This document shows positions 8,075 to 12,500 of a stretch of 12,500 nucleotides of DNA, in pieces (positions within the stretch are counted from its first letter, which is position 1; each line of letters starts with the position of its first letter). Source of the DNA: Trachelipus rathkii. Taxonomy: Eukaryota > Arthropoda > Malacostraca > Isopoda > Trachelipodidae. The position numbers were made by a program, and so were the translations under genes. Under the pieces are notes generated by a model that saw only the letters and a list, made by a program, of their open reading frames with translations, was not told the origin of the DNA and made no database searches. The stretch covers positions 1-12,500 of the forward strand of contig JABUQX010124259.1 in NCBI GenBank assembly GCA_015478945.1, written 5' to 3'.

Positions 8075-9201
8075 TTTTTTTTTTTTTCTTATAGTTGTCA
8101 CCACACTCACGGGCAGAAGCCTATTCAGGGAGGGGTGTTACACGCCAAAATTCATCCGCTAGCGCAAATTACGCAGATGAGCAAGACGCAGGCTTTTTAA
8201 AGTGAGGAGGAGATTAATTCAGCAGGAAAACACAGAAGATGGACAGAGAGTTCACGAACAGAGGTGGCCAGGAAAGAAGGAGCACCTGCAGCGACTAGCC
8301 TGGAGTTTACCAATATCACACAGAACTCGTGAGCAGACACAGCACCCCTTGTGCTACGAGGGCGACCTAATGCTGGTGGTAACGCGAGTGGGTTAGTCGT
8401 CGATTGACTGCCGCTACGATACCTATAGAAAAGAGATAAAGCACCAACATCGCGCCGCAGAGATAGAGGGTCAAGTGAAGTCGAAAGTACAGAACAGTTT
8501 ATAAGCCTTTTGGCTTTTGACTCGACCCTGTCCAAAAGCCGGGTGAAACCAGAGCCCCCCCAGATATGAGAACAGTACTCCATACAAGGGCGGATGAGAC
8601 CCTTGTATAGCTGGAGTACCTGAGAAGAGTAAAAATAGTCCTCGCGTCTAAACAAAACTCCAGTTTCTTTGAGGCCGCCCTAGCACCCGTTGTGATGTGA
8701 GGTTTCCAAGACATTTTTTTGTTTATGTTGAGGCCAAGGATGTTTATATTGTCAACAGGAGAGACGAGAGAACCGTCGAAAGAGATAGGAAAGTTAGAAG
8801 GTGTTTTAGAGAGGGAGATTTGTAGAAGTTGAGTTTTAAAAGAATTAAATTTCACAAGTTGAGACGACCAAATCGGAAAATTCTATCAGATCAAAAGCGA
8901 GAATAGAATCGGGAAATTGAGACGAGAGGCAAGTTCTAGAAGTAAAAGAGGGAGCAGAATTGAAATGAGTTGAAGAATGAAGGGTCGAGTCATCGGCATA
9001 TGAGTGGATAGAGTTAGATGTGCAGGTGAGAAGATCATTAATGAAAAGTAGGAATAAAGTAGGAGATAAGACAGAACCCTGAGGAACACCACTATTGACA
9101 GAAAAAGAAGAAGAAGTCGCTCCATCAACCACAGCCGATATTGAGCGACTTGAAAGAAAGCTAGACATAAGTAAGCAAAGAGAAGGAGGAAACCCAAAGG
9201 A
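8075..9201 (-). pseudogene. 5'-truncated LINE: reverse transcriptase 3' half and 3' UTR
   Basis: This is a non-LTR retrotransposon on the minus strand, Jockey/CR1-like by motif (tentative). Reading from 9201: GFPPSLC and SSFLSSRSISAVVDG; then GVPQGSVLSPTLFLLFINDL, RT motif 4; then the catalytic YADD at 8989-9000. After a frameshift near 8870 comes LVKFNSFKTQLLQISLSK, then LGLNINKKMSWKPHI at about 8695-8740. A second shift near 8650-8680 leads into LYKGLIRPCMEYCSHIWGGS and LLDRVESKAKRLI at 8655-8500. A third shift near 8270-8300 scrambles the C-terminus. The 3' untranslated part runs from about 8190 to 8088 and ends in a 13-14 nt A tract (T on the plus strand, 8075-8087). The endonuclease and N-terminal RT are missing through 5' truncation. 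The core motifs are well kept, so the insertion is fairly young, or some shifts are base-calling errors. Confidence 0.9.
8108..8141 (-). other. LINE 3' UTR module shared with a SINE
   Basis: This part of the LINE 3' end has the plus-strand words CACGGGCAG, CCTATT and GAGGGG in the same order and spacing as 1229-1262 in the SINE. It lies about 20 bp from the poly(A) tail, where a reverse transcriptase recognition hairpin is expected in stringent-type LINEs. Confidence 0.6.
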
Positions 9202-9243
9202 GGGTTTCCTCCTTCTCTTTGCTTACTTATGTCTAGCTTTCTT
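9154..9243. repeat. Perfect 42-bp inverted repeat at the LINE 5' end
   Basis: Arms 9154-9195 and 9202-9243 are exact reverse complements, separated by AAAGGA at 9196-9201. The left arm and the spacer belong to the LINE coding sequence, since in frame the minus strand reads SFGFPPSLC across the spacer. The right arm is therefore an inverted copy of the LINE's own truncated 5' end. As RNA or single strand it would form a very stable hairpin. Confidence 0.97.
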
Positions 9244-9266
9244 ATTGTGAAGTTCGAGGAGGAGGA

Positions 9267-9817
9267 TCAATTTAGTTGCTTTTTTGTTTTCTTCGTTACG
9301 TTATTGAAAAAGTTTGATGATTTTAAGTATTCGTTAAGAATAAAATCTATTTTGACCTCACCAGGATATCTGTTATAATTTTCGATATTGTATATACAAA
9401 ATGACTCCATGATTTTACGATGGCCTGTATGATTAATATTGGTCACGGAATTGAAGTTGTTCATGTTGATATGATGATTATAAGTACGTCTGTGGTAGGT
9501 TAGAGCCGAGTTATTATTATCAATATTCAGGTCATAAGTATGTTGGTATTTTCTTCTCTGCCAGTCCACTGATTCTCCGATATAGGTAAGGTTGCATGTG
9601 CTGCACGGAATGTGATAGATGCTGCTTAGGGAGTGGTTTTCCTTATGTTTGGGAGGTTTTAATATATTTTTAAGGGTAATATTGTTAGATTGAACTAAAT
9701 GGATGTTTTTTGGTAGTATTTTTTTAATTGAATGTATAGGTATATTTGGAATGGGCAAAAATGACACATTTTCCTCTTTATTTGTAGTGGTGTTGTAATA
9801 CTTGTTTTTAGCTTTTT
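9267..9817 (-). pseudogene. Penelope-like element, GIY-YIG endonuclease fragment
   Basis: One uninterrupted minus-strand frame encodes the C-terminal endonuclease of a Penelope-like retroelement. It stays open from about 9817 to a stop just before 9267. Counting from a GTG at 9767 (166 codons), the GIY-YIG core is at residues 50-64: IYHIPC, then C58, then TYIGES. The paired cysteines C55 and C58 before YIG are typical of the Penelope-type enzyme. R71/R72 and H76 follow, then a histidine cluster near 92-99, and HRKIMES with the expected catalytic glutamate at 121. The reverse transcriptase that normally precedes this domain is absent, so the copy is 5'-truncated and not autonomous. The true start is lost; no start codon is claimed. 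Expected role: nicking of the target DNA. Confidence 0.87.
9327..9381. repeat. Inverted repeat copy 1, inside the Penelope-like frame
   Basis: This 55-bp piece of the endonuclease coding sequence (encoding NYNRYPGEVKIDFILNEY) recurs in inverted orientation at 9819-9872. The two differ by a single inserted base by hand comparison. Confidence 0.95.
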
Positions 9818-9818
9818 T

Positions 9819-9872
9819 AAATTATAACAGATATCCTGGTGAGGTCAAAATAGATTTTATTTTAACGAATAC
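9819..9872. repeat. Inverted repeat copy 2, at the element's 5' edge
   Basis: This 54-bp inverted copy of 9327-9381 starts exactly where the open frame of the Penelope-like fragment ends and runs into an (AT)n tract at 9872. On the plus strand it reads NYNRYPGEVKIDFIL, so the same peptide appears on both strands. Partial inverted copies are a known habit of Penelope-like elements. Confidence 0.95.
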
Positions 9873-9996
9873 ATATATATATATATTTATTATATTATAT
9901 AATTATATTTTATATATATATATATTTATATACTATATATATTATTATATATATTATATATATATTTTATATATATATATATATAATATATATATA

Positions 9997-10057
<61 letters not shown>

Positions 10058-10073
10058 TTTATAGTTCTTATAT

Positions 10074-10113
<40 letters not shown>
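9872..10113. repeat. (AT)n microsatellite, many phase breaks
   Basis: About 240 bp of AT dinucleotides broken by TT or AA phase changes. It abuts the inverted Penelope copy directly, with no unique spacer. The plus-strand frame through it is not a protein. Confidence 0.95.
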
Positions 10114-10115
<2 letters not shown>

Positions 10116-10181
10116 GATTCTGATTTGAGAAATTCTAAAAATACCGATGCTGACCACCGATTCCATTGAAATTGCCGATTC
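10113..10181. repeat. Four scattered CCGATTC-like motifs
   Basis: ACCGATTC at 10113, ACCGATGC at 10143, ACCGATTC at 10156 and GCCGATTC at 10174 crowd into 69 bp between two microsatellites. Probably a decayed short tandem repeat. Confidence 0.45.
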
Positions 10182-10198
10182 TCGATGTCTATTTTGTT

Positions 10199-11025
<827 letters not shown>

Positions 11026-11213
11026 TAATGTTCAATGATGTTAAAAAATTGTTATTAACCTAACCTGATAATGATCATGGATAAAAACGACTGTGCTAAA
11101 GCTGACCTTTTAATGTCCACAAATATAAACAGTCTGTGCTCGACCTGACATGTTTAATGTCTAGGGATATAAACAGTCAGAACATGGCGTGTTAATGTCT
11201 AGATGTTTTCCAA
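11026..11213. repeat. Degenerate minisatellite, about 43-bp period
   Basis: TAATG marks unit starts at 11026, 11069, 11111, 11155 and 11193, giving spacings of 43, 42, 44 and 38 bp. The best-matching units, from 11111 and 11155, share TAATGTC and ATATAAACAGTC; the unit at 11069 shares ATAAA, CTGTGCT and a GACCT end. The first unit is the most diverged. Function unknown. Confidence 0.65.
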
Positions 11214-11328
11214 TAATGTAGAACCAGTTGACACCAATTCAAAGACATGTCAGTTGTTTTTTTCAATCGCTTACTAGAGGAAAAACATACCAGATAACTA
11301 GTTGATACTGACCGTAATTCTTTTTGAT

Positions 11329-11430
11329 GTTCTGATTGATCGAATGTGGTGCTCAATATTTTATATCAATGTTCTTTGATAGATCGATTGCAGTTCTCAA
11401 TATTTTTAATACTCAAATGTATCGATCAAA
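11329..11430. repeat. Second minisatellite, 44-bp period
   Basis: Units start with GATCGA at 11338 and 11382. They share GATCGA-TG, CTCAATATTTT and, ahead of each unit, a TGTTCT word. A partial third unit may follow near 11420. The region is rich in ATCGAT/GATC words. Confidence 0.6.
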
Positions 11431-11440
11431 TTTACTGATC

Positions 11441-11464
11441 AATATATATATATTAATAATATAT

Positions 11465-11536
<72 letters not shown>
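11441..11536. repeat. (AT)n microsatellite
   Basis: AT tract with a few AA or TT phase breaks in its first 40 bp, then perfect to the end. Confidence 0.95.
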
Positions 11537-11539
<3 letters not shown>

Positions 11540-11765
11540 CCTTTGATATTCTAGGGAAAGCAGTAAAAAATAGCATTGGAAATGAATTAATTAGGTAAAG
11601 AAAGTAAAAAATTGGATTTGTTATAAAGAGAACTGATTTATTTTATTATTAGTTTGTTTTTTTTTTTTTTTTTTTTGAACTTCAATATGAATTTGATTTT
11701 TTTAAAATATGTTTTATTTCTACTTTCACATAATTTTTTTTTTACTTTGTTTTATTTCTATTCAT
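11537..11765. other. AT-rich unique DNA with poly(T) runs
   Basis: No gene seen. A run of about 21 T lies at 11656-11676 and a shorter one near 11733-11742. The first could be a retroelement poly(A) tail on the minus strand, but no recognisable element is attached to it. Confidence 0.45.
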
Positions 11766-11860
11766 CTAGGTTAGATTACAATTTGGTTACATTAGGTTAC
11801 ATTAAGGTTAGGTTAAGTTAGGTTAGATTAAGTTAGGGTTAGGTTAGGCTTAGGTTAGGT
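11766..11860. repeat. Degenerate (TTAGG)n telomere-like array
   Basis: About 95 bp of TTAGG, TTAAG, TTAGA and TTACA pentamers with occasional hexamer slips (TTAGGG, GCTTAGG). The G-rich strand is on top here, whereas at 1445-1634 the C-rich strand is on top. It is more decayed on its left side. Confidence 0.85.
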
Positions 11861-12051
11861 TTGATTCTCGATTCTAGTGTATATTTTTAATTTTTAGGTT
11901 TGTGTATATTCTGTTTCACGTTTTGAACCTATTGGTGGAGAAGGTTGTATTGTAGAAATAGACGAGACGCTATTTCCGAAACGCAATAACAAAGGACTCA
12001 AGGGACTAGTTTTACCAAAAACAATGGATATTTGGAGGAAATATGCCTGCA
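11861..12051. other. Unique DNA, no gene seen
   Basis: Mixed-composition sequence with no long open frame or recognised repeat. Confidence 0.4.
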
Positions 12052-12089
12052 TTATATATATATACTATATATATATATTATAATATATA

Positions 12090-12140
<51 letters not shown>
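12052..12140. repeat. (AT)n microsatellite
   Basis: AT tract with several phase breaks in the first half and a perfect run in the second half. Confidence 0.95.
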
Positions 12141-12141
<1 letters not shown>

Positions 12142-12376
12142 CTTAAGGGAATTAAGATGCTCAAAGTTTGTTAAATAATATTCTGTTGATGGGAAAATAA
12201 ATAAATAAGATAAATAAATATCTAAGGATTATTGATTGAATTTATATTATCTTCTAGTTGTGATGAAAGGAAAATAGGATAAAACGAAGAAAAGTTATTT
12301 TCCAGACGTTGCTTTCTTTGGGAAAAAGGGGCGTGGTCTATAAGGAGCCAAAGATTATCTGACCTCTTTGTACCTT
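12141..12376. other. Unique AT-rich DNA to the G-run motif
   Basis: An AAATAAATA run lies at about 12196-12218. The minus frame at 12222-12407 has no recognisable motif. No gene is called. Confidence 0.4.
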
Positions 12377-12399
12377 GGGGGGGAGGGGGGAGGGGAGGG
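12377..12399 (+). other. G-quadruplex-type G-run cluster
   Basis: Four G runs of 7, 6, 4 and 3, each separated by a single A, fit the standard rule of four runs of three or more G with short loops. A CA repeat follows at once. The C-rich strand could form an i-motif. Confidence 0.75.
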
Positions 12400-12500
12400 C
12401 CACACACACAAACGTTTGCAATGTTTTGTGAATAGTTTGTTACTGGGTGAGGGATTTTGATTTGAGGAAAATAGTGAATAAATATCGAGCTTTATAAATG

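Noticed and set aside
8202..8396. Plus-strand 64-codon frame
   Set aside because: It lies antisense to the LINE reverse transcriptase, whose motifs on the minus strand account for the sequence.
8886..9197. Minus-strand hydrophobic frame overlapping the LINE
   Set aside because: It is an alternate frame of the RT region; the frame with GVPQGSVLSP and YADD is the real one.
9202..9243. A rho-independent type terminator, suggested by the strong hairpin
   Set aside because: The arms are an inverted copy of LINE coding sequence and the context is eukaryotic; no terminator function is implied.

Overview
The window looks like intergenic or intronic DNA of a eukaryote, most likely an arthropod and plausibly a decapod crustacean. 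Four things point there: about a fifth of the sequence (rough hand count) is long uninterrupted microsatellite, chiefly (AT)n, (ATT)n, (GA)n and (GT)n; two degenerate arrays are built on the arthropod telomere pentamer TTAGG/CCTAA; there are tRNA-derived SINEs with Pol III A and B boxes; and there are broken copies of two LINE lineages plus a Penelope-like element. The species is inferred, not shown. I find no intact host protein gene, rRNA gene, functional tRNA gene or CRISPR array. Most long open frames are translated microsatellites.

Layout. 1-762: AT tracts enclosing two divergently oriented tRNA-like SINE heads that meet in a palindrome. 867-1380: an ATT tract and a second tRNA-derived SINE on the minus strand. 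1445-1634: a CCTAA array. 1924-2735: a cluster of ATT, GT and AT tracts around two short coding-like scraps. 2750-3560: a decayed plus-strand LINE reverse transcriptase. 3787-4633: GA/AT and GA tracts, then a CpG-rich patch and a TATA-like box. 4900-6168: mostly AT-rich unique DNA, ending in facing AAT and ATT tracts. 6209-6943: a mirrored compound microsatellite. 7190-7560: a diverged two-unit tandem repeat with a GC-rich palindromic core. 8075-9201: the 3' half of a minus-strand LINE with its poly(A) tail. 9202-9243: a perfect fold-back copy of that LINE's 5' end. 9267-9817: the GIY-YIG endonuclease end of a Penelope-like element, followed at 9819-9872 by an inverted copy of part of itself. 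9872-10314: AT and ATT tracts. 11026-11430: two short minisatellites of about 43-44 bp. 11766-11860: a TTAGG-oriented array. 12377-12399: a G-run motif with quadruplex potential.

The parts do not form a pathway; they record retrotransposition and repeat growth. The most informative links are these. The SINE at 1229-1357 carries a 3' tail resembling the 3' end of the LINE at 8075-9201, as expected if the LINE machinery mobilises the SINE. The two neighbouring retroelements at 8-10 kb both end at their 5' side in inverted duplications. The telomere-like arrays near the two ends of the window point in opposite directions. I saw no convincing new multi-gene system.
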